A stretch of DNA of 64,000 nt, from contig NZ_FMXO01000009.1 of assembly GCF_900104215.1 (NCBI RefSeq), positions 1 to 64,000 of the forward strand. Reading direction: 5' to 3'. This DNA is from Desulfonatronum thiosulfatophilum. GTDB lineage: Bacteria; Desulfobacterota; Desulfovibrionia; Desulfovibrionales; Desulfonatronaceae. The notes beneath the pieces were generated by a model. The model was not told where the DNA came from and did no database searches. It saw only the letters and a program-made list of their open reading frames with translations. Shown in pieces: positions 25,867-33,679 of the stretch. Within the stretch, counting starts at the first letter, position 1. Every line of letters begins with the position of its first letter. Made by a program: the position numbers and the translations under genes.

Positions 25867-26388
25867 ATGATACCGGCCTTCATCGCTGTAGTTTTTGGTT
25901 TGGCGCTTCTGGTGTGGAGCGCCAACCGTTTTGTGGAGGGCTCGGCCTCCACCGCCCACCATTTCGGCATGCCGCCGCTGTTGATCGGCATGGTGATCGT
26001 CGGTTTCGGCACCTCCGCGCCGGAGATGGTGGTTTCGGCACTGGCTGCCTCGCAGGGCAACCCGGGGATTGCGCTTGGCAATGCCTACGGCTCGAACATC
26101 ACCAATATCGCTCTGATTCTGGGGTTCACGGCTCTCATCAGCCCCATTGCCGTCCATTCGCAGGTCTTGCGCAAGGAACTGCCCATTCTCACCATGGTGA
26201 CCGCCCTGGCCGCATGGCAGATCTGGGATGGGGAGATTACCCGGTTCGATGCGCTTGTGCTGCTTGCGGTGTTCGGAAATCATCAGATCATTAATACAAA
26301 GCAGGCTTCCTGTGCTGATGAGAGATGCTTTGGACATGCCAATATACGGTTTATCCCGCCTGAGTACAGGGTCAACCCCATTGATTAA
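25867..26388 (+). pseudogene. Truncated Na+/Ca2+ antiporter copy
   Basis: Residues 1-139 are nearly the same as the complete antiporter at 36385-37359 (about 95% base identity by eye over 410 bases), including FGTSAPEMVVSALAASQGNP. Homology ends abruptly at 26278 (TTCGG then AAATCATC), and the frame then runs through unrelated sequence to a stop. Only the first cation-exchange repeat is present, so it cannot make a working carrier. Confidence 0.85.
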
Positions 26389-26531
26389 CGAAGTACTTGT
26401 GAGAGTTTCGAATAAATACTGGGCTAAAGATTTGCATTTGAGATTGAATTTCATCGTGCATGGACGCTTGGCTCAGTCATTTGTGAATTTACATCAGCAA
26501 GAATTTCAATCCGAGAAGGGGGTACTGCAAT

Positions 26532-26912
26532 ATGGCGAAGTATGTGGACGGTTTTGTGCTCGTAATCCCTGATGACAAGGGTGAAGAGTACAAGAAGATG
26601 GCTGAAAGCGGTCGTGATTCCTGGATGAAGCATGGGGCGCTGGCGTATTATGAATGTCGAGGCGACGACCTTGCCCCCCAGGAGATGGGCGGCGAGAAAA
26701 CCCGCTCGTTTCCTGATATGGCTGGAGCCAAGGGCGATCAAACCGTGTGGTTTTCCTTCATCATTTTCAAATCCAAAGAGCATCGCGATGAGGTAAATGC
26801 CAAGGTGATGAAGGAGATGGGGGAGAAGGCGGAAGAATTTAAGGATATGGTCATGCCCTTCGACATGAAACAGATGGCCTATGGAGGCTTCCAGGTCGTA
26901 GTCGAAGGCTAG
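26532..26912 (+). CDS. DUF1428 family protein
   Basis: 126 residues. MAKYVDGFVLVIPDDKGEEY, the acidic AYYECRGDD segment and VVWFSFIIFKSKEHRDEVNAKVM fit the YbaA/DUF1428 family of small ferredoxin-fold (dimeric alpha-beta barrel) proteins of unknown function. GAGAAGGGGG precedes the ATG. It is intact among pseudogenes. The C-terminal MKQMAYGGFQVVVEG is typical. Confidence 0.85.
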   Translation: MAKYVDGFVLVIPDDKGEEYKKMAESGRDSWMKHGALAYYECRGDDLAPQEMGGEKTRSFPDMAGAKGDQTVWFSFIIFKSKEHRDEVNAKVMKEMGEKAEEFKDMVMPFDMKQMAYGGFQVVVEG

Positions 26913-26980
26913 GCGTCGGAAGCGCGGGAAGACGATTGCTTATTCCGGTTTGCGGCAAAAACATACCTCGGCTTCTTCGG

Positions 26981-27228
26981 CTAAAGTGCCGTGAAAGATT
27001 CGGCAATCTTCGGAAACGCCTTGGGCAGCTTGGCGTCCATGGTTATCAAAGTCGCATCAAGCGCTTCCGCAACCGCCACGAACTCGCAGTCGTAGGCTGA
27101 GCAGTCGCTGGCCTCACGAGTTCGAGCACTTGCCTGGAGTCGGCCTCGTGCTCACAGCCGCCAAGCAGCTGCTCAGCCTCCAGCTGTATGGCGCATGCCT
27201 GGTCAAAGCTCAGGGTTTTGCGGCGCAA
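26981..27228 (-). pseudogene. PIN-domain (VapC-like) toxin relic
   Basis: Reading on the minus strand, TLSFDQACAIQLEAEQLLGG and RQVLELV are followed, after a frame change near 27115, by SDCSAYDCEFVAVAEALDA and TLITMDAKLPKAFP. The second part has the conserved acidic residues of the VapC C-terminal half. The N-terminal third and any antitoxin are missing. Confidence 0.6.
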
Positions 27229-27302
27229 TTACCCTGTACTCAGTACGTCCCAAAACGGACTGGATAGCGATAGCGCCCACCTTCGCGGGAATGATTGATT
27301 TC

Positions 27303-27336
27303 CGCTGGTTCCCAAGCCGGAGCTTGGGAACCAGCG
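27303..27336. repeat. 15-bp-stem hairpin (GCTGGTTCCCAAGC)
   Basis: A perfect inverted repeat with a CGGA loop, 72 bases downstream of the Cys-rich gene stop. It may be a REP-type unit or a terminator lacking a T tract. Confidence 0.7.
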
Positions 27337-27799
27337 AATGAGGCTTTACGCAAGCAGTGCTGAATTGCATAAATCTTTTGCTTCAGAGGGTTGAGGGGCA
27401 GAGCTTACTAGTGGCAGAACTCGCAGCCGGCCTTTGTCAAACCCGGCCGCGGGCCGCCGGCCTTCCAGTGCGGGCAGTCGAAATCCCGCATATCCTGCAT
27501 GAGGCAATCGTTCCTGGTCATCACGCATGCGTCGAGACAATCCATGTCCCCCGGAGGGCACAGTGCCTCGCACTGGTCCCGTTTCGCATCGCAGGCCCCC
27601 AGGATGCTCCTGAACGTCTCGTTGCAGCAGTTGTTGCAGGCGATCAGGTCGGGGCAGCCGTGGACGCAGTCGATGTAGGTGCCGGTTGAAGTGGTACCGG
27701 TTCATTGGACAGGCCAGCGGCTCTCTTAAGGTGGAGACCTGTTTTCGTTGCCGCTGTCCTTTCTCCCTCGTCAGCAGTTGATCCCGGCCTCAAGCACAA

Positions 27800-27867
27800 G
27801 CCGGTTTCTGGGGACGGTCGAGAATGGGCCACACAAAGCTCGTCGGATACCGTCCCCAGAAACCGGC
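27800..27867. repeat. 19-bp perfect inverted repeat inside the IS tail
   Basis: GCCGGTTTCTGGGGACGGT (27800-27818) pairs exactly with 27849-27867 around a 30-base loop. It contains GGGGACGG, close to the GGGGACAGG motif found near the RAYT gene, so it may be a REP unit that landed between orfB and the IS end. Confidence 0.8.
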
Positions 27868-27887
27868 GGTACCCGCGATATCGCCCT

Positions 27888-28757
27888 TCATGCCGCATCC
27901 CCCAGCTTTATCGAACCAAGCAGTGAATTGTCTGCGTAGACCTCGTTCGGCACCAAGCCTTCCAAACTTGAGTGCGGCCTGTCCGAGTTGTAGTCCTCGA
28001 ACCAATCGCCAAGGATTGTCCGGGCATCCCGGCCGGTTGCGAACTCATGCAGGTGAATACATTCATACTTCACCGTCCGCCATAACCGCTCTATGAAAAC
28101 ATTGTCCATCCAGCGGCCCTTGCCGTCCATTGAAATGCGCACACCTGCTGAAATCAAAACGCTTGTGAACTCCCGGCTGGTGAACTGACAACCTTGATCC
28201 GTGTTGAAGATCTCCGGACGGCCATATCGTACCAGCGCCTCTTGCAGTGCCTCGACGCAGAACGCGGCGTCCATCGTGTTCGACAGACGCCAACTCAATA
28301 CTTTGCGGCTGTGCCAGTCCATCACCGCAACCAGATACATGAACCCTTGCCGCATCGGAATAAAAGTGATGTCCGAGCACCAGACCTGATTCGGGCGGTC
28401 AATCGAGAGGTCCCGCAAAAGATAAGGATAGATCCGATGCGACTGATCCGGAACCGTCGTGCGAGGCTTGGGATAGATCGCGCTCAGCCCCATCAACGCC
28501 ATCAACCGCCGAACACGTCTCCGGCCTACGCTGTGCCCGTTCCGGCATAGCCAGCGCGTCATTTGGCGAGCGCCGAAGCAAGGAGACTGGAGATACTTCG
28601 CGTCTATAAGCCGCATCAATGCAAGGCTCGCAGCCGACTCCCCCTTGGGCTGGTAATAGTACGCCGAGCGGCATGTCCCAAGCAACGCACACTGCCTCAC
28701 TATGCTGAGCCTCGGGTGGTCGACCTCGACCATGCCCTTCCTCCGGGCCTGGCTCAA
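27888..28757 (-). CDS. IS3 transposase OrfB (DDE integrase domain)
   Basis: 289 residues starting at a TTG that overlaps the orfA stop (TTGA). The DDE catalytic residues are present in WCSDITFIP, FNTDQGCQF and DNVFIERLWRTVKYE. The HTH_21-like N-terminus (ARQMTRWLCRNGHSVGRRRV) precedes them. A T-TTT-TTG heptamer at 28775-28781 near the end of orfA could support a -1 frameshift to make an OrfAB fusion. It appears intact. Confidence 0.92.
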   Translation of the reverse strand: MSQARRKGMVEVDHPRLSIVRQCALLGTCRSAYYYQPKGESAASLALMRLIDAKYLQSPCFGARQMTRWLCRNGHSVGRRRVRRLMALMGLSAIYPKPRTTVPDQSHRIYPYLLRDLSIDRPNQVWCSDITFIPMRQGFMYLVAVMDWHSRKVLSWRLSNTMDAAFCVEALQEALVRYGRPEIFNTDQGCQFTSREFTSVLISAGVRISMDGKGRWMDNVFIERLWRTVKYECIHLHEFATGRDARTILGDWFEDYNSDRPHSSLEGLVPNEVYADNSLLGSIKLGDAA

Positions 28758-29032
28758 CGCCCGGAGGCCTTGGCCAAAAAATCTCGCTCCACCGTCAACT
28801 GGCCTATCTTGGCGTGGAGTTCCTTGATCTCTTGCTCATGGGATTTGGCTGTCTTTTCAGGCCCTCTAGAGAATACCTCGGCCATGCCGGTTCGAGCCTG
28901 AGCCTTCCATTGCGTAATCTGGTTCGGATGAACTCCGTATCTTGCGGCAAGCTGCGACGTCGTCAGATCCCCGGCCAACGCCTCCAAAGCCACCTTCGCC
29001 TTGAACTCAGCTGAATATCTTGTCCTCTTCAT
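28754..29032 (-). CDS. IS3 OrfA (HTH protein)
   Basis: 92 residues: MKRTRYSAEFKAKVALEAL opens the HTH_Tnp_1 domain, SQLAARYGVHPNQITQWK is the recognition helix region, and a leucine-zipper-like C-terminus (IKELHAKIGQLTVERDFL) mediates dimerisation in this family. It ends in GRTGA overlapping orfB. Confidence 0.92.
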   Translation of the reverse strand: MKRTRYSAEFKAKVALEALAGDLTTSQLAARYGVHPNQITQWKAQARTGMAEVFSRGPEKTAKSHEQEIKELHAKIGQLTVERDFLAKASGR

Positions 29033-29196
29033 GGTCCCTCCAGTGTCGTGGACTCCACCTTAACATGCTGTCCAGTTTTTGGGGACCACTTCTGGTTACG
29101 GCATGAAGGTTGGGGATTGCGATGAACAACATGGTCAGGGCCAGGAACGTGGTGAGGAACAGTTTTCTCATACCGATCTCCTTTATTCTGTAGATA

Positions 29197-29505
29197 CTAT
29201 TTGATTACACGGTCGGTCCATGTGGACCAGATGTCATGCTCGCAATCGCCCTGAAAACACTCATTCAGGCATGCCTGAAATTCAACCCTCGAGTTCACCA
29301 TTATTCGCACCGGATAAAGCAGTTGTCGCATGCATCAAGTGGAGGCCAGATCACGGCTTGCCCGGTCAGGACGGACTGGGGCGGAGGGCAGAAGTTCTTG
29401 CAATAGCCCGGCAGGTTTCTACATCGATTCCGGGCAGGGACGTGCATTCCTGCATGCAGATGATGCACCATTCATCTGATCCCGTTTCGGTTATTAGTGC
29501 CGCAG
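29197..29505 (-). pseudogene. Degraded Cys-rich ORF upstream of the split gene
   Basis: Successive minus-strand frames give DEWCIICMQECTSLPGIDVE, then GYCKNFCPPP and DACDNCFIRCE, then VEFQACLNECFQGDCEHDIW before TAG. The cysteine spacing (CxxC, CxxxC) is like that of the adjacent split gene. At least two frameshifts or stops interrupt it. It may be a decayed paralogue; this is a tentative call. Confidence 0.4.
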
Positions 29506-29684
29506 ATCAACAATCGGTGTGACAGGGCGTGCTGAACCAAGATGCCTCACATTGAGGAGCAATAAAGCTATCAAACATGGCCAAGGGGTGAGCGACTCAA
29601 GACCGGATTTCGGAGTGCTCGCGGTCCGGGCACTATCCGCGTCTGGTCGTCAGCATATGTTTGCCTTTGCTTGCATTGAAAGGT

Positions 29685-30635
29685 ATGGCCATTTTTTTCT
29701 TGCACATTTCCCAAGATCTGGCCTTCATGCTCACACTTGCATATCAATACATCCCCATTTTGATCCTCTTCATCACGCTTGCGGTTCTCTTCGGTTTTTT
29801 GATTGTTCACAAAAAACTTACTGAGACAAGGCAAAAACGATCGCCATTTACCAAAGACTTTTTGCGCGGACCAGGCTACAGCGAGTTCAAACGGATTGAA
29901 CTGATCAATGAGGACATAACCTGTTGGCTTTTCGTACTTTTATTTTTGCCGATTTTTGTTTACTCAATCCTTTTCATGCATCTTCACCATCCTGACAGAG
30001 CCCTGCAAGACAATCTTTTGTTCTACATACCTTTCGCCTTGTTCTATGGCTTCGGATTGTACAAGATGAATTTTCTGCTCACTCAACGACGTAAAGCCCG
30101 TCTTGGTTTCGAAGGAGAGATTGCTGTGGGGCAGGAGCTGAATCAGCTTCTGGCAAACGGTTATCATGTGTTCCATGATTATCCAGCAAGTAAAAACAAC
30201 ATTGATCACGTGTTAATTGGTCCCGCCGGTGTCTTTGCCGTGGAAACCAAGGCAAGATCGAAGCCCACGACAAAGAAGAACCCACAGGGTGACCACAAAG
30301 TCTTTTATGACGGCAAACTGCTCAAATTTCCAGGTTGGTCGGAGAGCGAACCTATCCGGCAGGCCAAGCGCCAGGCAGCGGAGCTTTCCGTCGAACTGAG
30401 CAAGGCCGTTGGCGAGCCGGTCCAGGCTCAGCCTGTCCTGGCCATACCCGGCTGGTATGTCGAACGCACTGCCAAACCGGACATCTTCATTGTCAACGGA
30501 AAAGGCGCGCACGGTCTTTTTTGCAAACTGCCTGTTTCTCTGGATGAAAGCATGATCCAGCGCATTGTCTATCAGGTGGAGCAGAAATGCCGGGATGTGA
30601 AGCCGAAGGCTTATCGGGAGTGGGAGCAGCATTGA
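29685..30635 (+). CDS. Membrane-anchored NERD-domain protein
   Basis: 316 residues from the ATG at 29685 (a TTG at 29661 and an ATG at 29727 are alternatives). Three hydrophobic helices occupy about residues 15-40, 78-98 and 112-130. The NERD (nuclease-related) domain follows: GFEGEIAVGQELNQLL, YHVFHDYPASKNNIDHVLI and GPAGVFAVETKARSK, with the Asp and Glu-x-Lys of a restriction-like fold. NERD proteins are thought to act on DNA, but function is mostly unknown. Its place in the accessory region hints at defence or mobile DNA. Confidence 0.8.
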   Translation: MAIFFLHISQDLAFMLTLAYQYIPILILFITLAVLFGFLIVHKKLTETRQKRSPFTKDFLRGPGYSEFKRIELINEDITCWLFVLLFLPIFVYSILFMHLHHPDRALQDNLLFYIPFALFYGFGLYKMNFLLTQRRKARLGFEGEIAVGQELNQLLANGYHVFHDYPASKNNIDHVLIGPAGVFAVETKARSKPTTKKNPQGDHKVFYDGKLLKFPGWSESEPIRQAKRQAAELSVELSKAVGEPVQAQPVLAIPGWYVERTAKPDIFIVNGKGAHGLFCKLPVSLDESMIQRIVYQVEQKCRDVKPKAYREWEQH

Positions 30636-30991
30636 TGGCGACATCTCCTGGCACGGCGGCATTGCGGCCATGCGATTACACCTGAAACGTCCCAACCCTC
30701 CCTTCAAGCGGACGTCCAACAGAGGGCGAAGCCGTCTATTGAACGCCTTTCACACCAAAGTTCAACACGGTACACGGGATTCATTAACCCCGTGCCGCCC
30801 GTCACTCCCTCAAGCAAACAACCCGATAGACGCCGTCTTCCTACTTCCACGCCTTGGGTGCTGTGGGGAAAACACGGGTTTTTCCTCATGGCTGTCGAGC
30901 ATCGCCTCCGCTTGAATCGGGAAAACCATCTTGTTGTGGACCGGGGAATATTCTGCAAATCGTTTTCACATCTAAAACTCGGGATGGGTTT
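30636..30991. other. Intergenic region
   Basis: 356 bases with no convincing ORF or repeat. Confidence 0.45.
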
Positions 30992-31411
30992 ATGTTGTCA
31001 TTTGTAAAACTTCAGAGCTGTTCCTTGTTCCTTGCCCTGTTTTTATTCTTTTCAGGGTTCACCAATAATGCCATGGCATTTTGCATCTACAACAGAAATG
31101 ATCACAGAACACACAGCGGTCCTGTCAAAGGCGATATTATGGTCATCCAAACAAGCGGCAACAAATTCAACAGAGGATACCATGCAACAATAAAAAGGGA
31201 GAGCCGCGGATGCGTTCACTGGTCTGAAACAAGCGTCAACACGAGCGGCAAGAGGGATGCTACGCTAACCTTTGATGTCTATTATCTTTTCACAAACAGC
31301 AAGGTATTGGTATGCAAGGATGTTCCCCTGAAAGCCGGTGGATGGATGGAAGTCATGAATGAACCAGGCTGGCAATGGAATGATCCAAGAATTTGCAGGA
31401 CTTTCTTCTAG
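30992..31411 (+). CDS. Small secreted protein of unknown family
   Basis: 139 residues. MLSFVKLQSCSLFLALFLFF is a signal peptide with likely cleavage after AMA. The mature part has four cysteines (FCIYN, GCVHW, VCKDV, ICRTF) that could form two disulfides, and beta-rich segments such as DATLTFDVYYLF. Upstream extensions of the frame have no support. I recognise no family. The gene is alone, convergent with the truncated ecfT/cbiQ. Confidence 0.6.
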   Translation: MLSFVKLQSCSLFLALFLFFSGFTNNAMAFCIYNRNDHRTHSGPVKGDIMVIQTSGNKFNRGYHATIKRESRGCVHWSETSVNTSGKRDATLTFDVYYLFTNSKVLVCKDVPLKAGGWMEVMNEPGWQWNDPRICRTFF

Positions 31412-31468
31412 GAAAACTTCGTTAGCGAAGGAACCGGATCTTGAAGCCTGCGCGGTTAATGCAGGAAT

Positions 31469-32104
31469 CTAAAGCCGGAATTCTAGAACGACCAGCATCA
31501 CAACCGTTGTGTAAACGGTGCACAGGCCGGCGATGTCTTTGCGGGTGGCCTTGAAACCCGCGGGTTTGCCTTCGGCGTGGCCGTACCCGCGCAGTCGCAT
31601 GGCTTTGTACACGCTTTGGGAGCGTTCGTAGCTGCGCAGGATCAAGCTTCCGGTCAGCCAGGCCATGGTGCGCAAGTTCTGCCAGGAGCAGGACTTCTCG
31701 GCATGGCCGCGAAGGCGCATGGAGATCCGCACCCGGCGCAGATCGGCGGAGAGCACCTCGATGTAGCGCACCACCAGGAGGGCCATGTCCGCCATGATAT
31801 ATGGCAATCCCATGGCCTGGATGGCCTTGATGTTCACCAGGAGCGGAGTGGTTCCCAGAAAAACCACGGCCAGGGAGAGGATGCAGAAGAACCGAGTGGC
31901 TACGAGCAGCGCCGCCTGCAGTCCTTCCATGGTCACGCGCAGGCCGCGCCATTCCAGCAGCGGAGTGTAGCCGCTGATGAACGGCAGGAGCAGGACGAGG
32001 AAGAGGATGATCAGGGAATGGAGAGCATGGGGACAGGATAAATATGCTTCTTGCTTATTATGACTATGCTCGGAATGTTCCGGCTTGTCTCGATTTTTTG
32101 GCAT
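31469..32104 (-). pseudogene. EcfT/CbiQ transporter, 5'-truncated
   Basis: The encoded residues from SLIILFLVLLLPFISGYTP onward match the C-terminal two-thirds of an energy-coupling-factor T subunit: FLGTTPLLVNIKAIQAMGLP, RRVRISMRLRGHAEK and SYERSQSVYKAMRLRGYGH (the coupling motifs with A-R-G). The first 25 or so codons are repeat sequence starting at 32029, not protein family. No ATPase or substrate subunit is adjacent, so the gene is a remnant. Confidence 0.75.
32029..32048 (+). repeat. REP-like motif, second copy
   Basis: It is the same 20 bases as 23847-23866. It sits where ecfT/cbiQ homology ends and 28 bases before palindromic copy 2. Confidence 0.7.
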
Positions 32105-32246
32105 CGCCTGTCTGACTGAGCCAGGATTCGTTCATCAAACCATTGCCAAACGCCTGGAGCGCAAATTGATGTTTATTCAAGCAATGGTTTGATGTTACGA
32201 AGCCGGCGAAGGAGTTGCGATGCCGAAAATCGAGACAAGCCGGAAC
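32077..32246. repeat. Dispersed palindromic element, copy 2
   Basis: 170 bp. Outer arms GTTCCGGCTTGTCTCGATTT and its complement at 32227-32246; inner stem CATCAAACCATTGC (32133-32146) with GCAATGGTTTGATG. It is followed by GCAGCTGAATAGTTACTC, the intact form of the sequence that the group II intron interrupts at copy 1. Confidence 0.92.
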
Positions 32247-32397
32247 GCAGCTGAATAGTTACTCTCAATCAGACATTTCTAAAGTCTATATCATCGTTGG
32301 ACAGAGCGCATGCATTCTGAGTACGGCACGCCGACGCCGTACAACGTGAAGGCAGCCGAACGGTTCGCAGCAGACCTGACCAATCCTGATTCCCTTC

Positions 32398-32571
32398 TCA
32401 CGATGGCGGCTCCTCCCGGACGATCATCTGTTTTTCCACCTTGCCGTCACGATAGACAACCAAAGGGGTTTGTGTCCGCCGCGCCAGTTCACGTGCTTTT
32501 TTCGCAGCCCGTTTCAGTGCTGCAGCCGTATGCAGCATATCCTGGTCTCGAGGGGCTTGTTGCTCCGTCAT
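32398..32571 (-). CDS. Possible internally translated small module
   Basis: 57 residues from an in-frame ATG at 32571, preceded by GGAGGAAAAAAAT at ideal spacing. If used, it yields the C-terminal module alone, with a helix ALKRAAKKARELARRT and a strand PLVVYRDGK. Whether it is made separately cannot be told from sequence. Confidence 0.4.
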   Translation of the reverse strand: MTEQQAPRDQDMLHTAAALKRAAKKARELARRTQTPLVVYRDGKVEKQMIVREEPPS

Positions 32572-33108
32572 ATTTTTTTCCTCCAACAAAACCGGCACAT
32601 CTCTGGAATTATCAAAAACCTGCCAGAAGTCTACGCGGTCACGGTATAAATCGCGAAAATTCCGCCAGCCTGCTTCATAACGACGACGGATGACAGCTTC
32701 CGGAATATCGTGGCCACCCTGTTTCACTCGCACGGCCACACGTTCGATGGCCAAGTCGACGCTGGCCAGACGAAGAAAAATCAGTTTGATTCGATATCCA
32801 GCCGCCTGCCAAACGGGAATCCGCACGGCGTAGCCTCGACCGGCCAACGTGGTTTCAAAGGCAAAACTTTCGTTAAGCCGGACATGTCGGTAGATTTCTT
32901 TGAGCATCAGACGACCAGCCTGTAGCGCGGCTTTCTCAGGAGCAAAGGGGGACAGGCCGGATGCAATCAGGTCCGCGTTGATGAACACCGGGCAGGCTGC
33001 TTCATTGGGAAGAAATTCGTGGGCAAAGGTAGTCTTTCCCGCTCCATTGGGGCCTGCGATAATGATGATTTTTTTCTCTGACCCGTTCGGTCTCTTTGCT
33101 TTTGTCAT
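32398..33108 (-). CDS. Zeta-toxin-like kinase fused to a small C-terminal module
   Basis: 236 residues. GPNGAGKTTFA (residues 19-29) is the Walker A motif, and VFINADLIASGLSPF and SFAFETTLAGRGY are zeta-toxin/UNAG-kinase segments. Residues 180-236 (MTEQQAPRDQDMLHTAAALK, then RAAKKARELARRTQTPLVVY and RDGKVEKQ) resemble the small protein usually encoded separately just downstream. A GGAGG ribosome site and A7 run precede codon 180. Zeta kinases phosphorylate UDP-N-acetylglucosamine or related targets; a toxin-antitoxin role here is inferred. Confidence 0.78.
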   Translation of the reverse strand: MTKAKRPNGSEKKIIIIAGPNGAGKTTFAHEFLPNEAACPVFINADLIASGLSPFAPEKAALQAGRLMLKEIYRHVRLNESFAFETTLAGRGYAVRIPVWQAAGYRIKLIFLRLASVDLAIERVAVRVKQGGHDIPEAVIRRRYEAGWRNFRDLYRDRVDFWQVFDNSRDVPVLLEEKNMTEQQAPRDQDMLHTAAALKRAAKKARELARRTQTPLVVYRDGKVEKQMIVREEPPS

Positions 33109-33308
33109 ATTCCTCGAGATTGTCGCATGTGAGGATCAATCCCTTTTCGGCTTGATGTTACTCTGAGTCATATCCATGTCAACTTGATTCGAACTCGATT
33201 ATGGGAAAGGCTCTACAGCAAGGTCACACTCCCCTTCGTTGCCCATTCATAGCCACCAATGACGATATCGACAATCAGACGACAATCTTTTCGACAGTTA
33301 GACGACAA

Positions 33309-33655
33309 GTTGGGCCTGGCCTGCCCTGCGCACTGCTGGGTTTGAGCGGGGATGCGCTGTGGGCGGACCGTTCACTGTTCGGGAGGATTCTGGAAACGTT
33401 CGTCTATCAGGAGTTGCGACGTTTGAAGTACATATCAAGAGCTTCGTCGTCGGCATCGTCCCATATGATTGCCTGTTCGGCCCTGCTCTTGCGTGGCATG
33501 GTGGATGGGTGTACTTCTCCCCACTGGTCGGCGGTTCACCCAGGCGTCGCCGCCCCTTTTGGGGAGCTAAACCCGCCATCCATCCTTCCAAAAACTCGAC
33601 ACCTATGCAGCGCGCCGAGTCGGAAGTCGGCGACCACCGGCACTCAAGACGTTGA
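33309..33655 (+). pseudogene. Relic of a DUF4143-type ATPase
   Basis: A short stretch reads LLGLSGDALWADRSLFGRIL then ETFVYQELRRLK, typical of the C-terminal DUF4143 region of AAA ATPases. It breaks off at about 33430, where the block shared with 25239-25293 begins. The P-loop domain is absent. Confidence 0.5.
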
Positions 33656-33679
33656 GCAAGGCGCGTCAGCGAGGATGTC

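Larger units (their letters stand above)
27687..29093 (-). mobile_element. IS3-family insertion sequence
   Basis: 1407 bp with imperfect terminal repeats: the left end reads TGAAGTGGTACCGG...TTGGACAG and the right end, complemented, AGAAGTGGTCCCC...CTGGACAG. Both are followed by TTAAGGTGGAG. A 3-bp target duplication (ACC on the minus strand, 27684-27686 and 29094-29096) flanks it. It carries overlapping orfA and orfB. A 200-bp tail after orfB contains a separate hairpin. Confidence 0.82.
27408..29171 (-). pseudogene. Secreted Cys-rich protein gene split by an IS3 element
   Basis: The 5' part (29171-29094) encodes MRKLFLTTFLALTMLFIAIP and NLHAVT, a signal peptide. The 3' part (27683-27408) encodes 91 residues with 14 cysteines (IDCVHGC, ACNNCC, QCEALC, DCLDAC, GCEFC). 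Removing 27687-29093 and one copy of the duplicated ACC restores a single 117-residue frame: ...HAVT-GTYIDC.... GGAGATCGGT precedes the ATG. The spaced CxxxC and CxxC pairs suggest a disulfide-rich or metal-binding periplasmic protein. I do not recognise the family. Confidence 0.8.
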
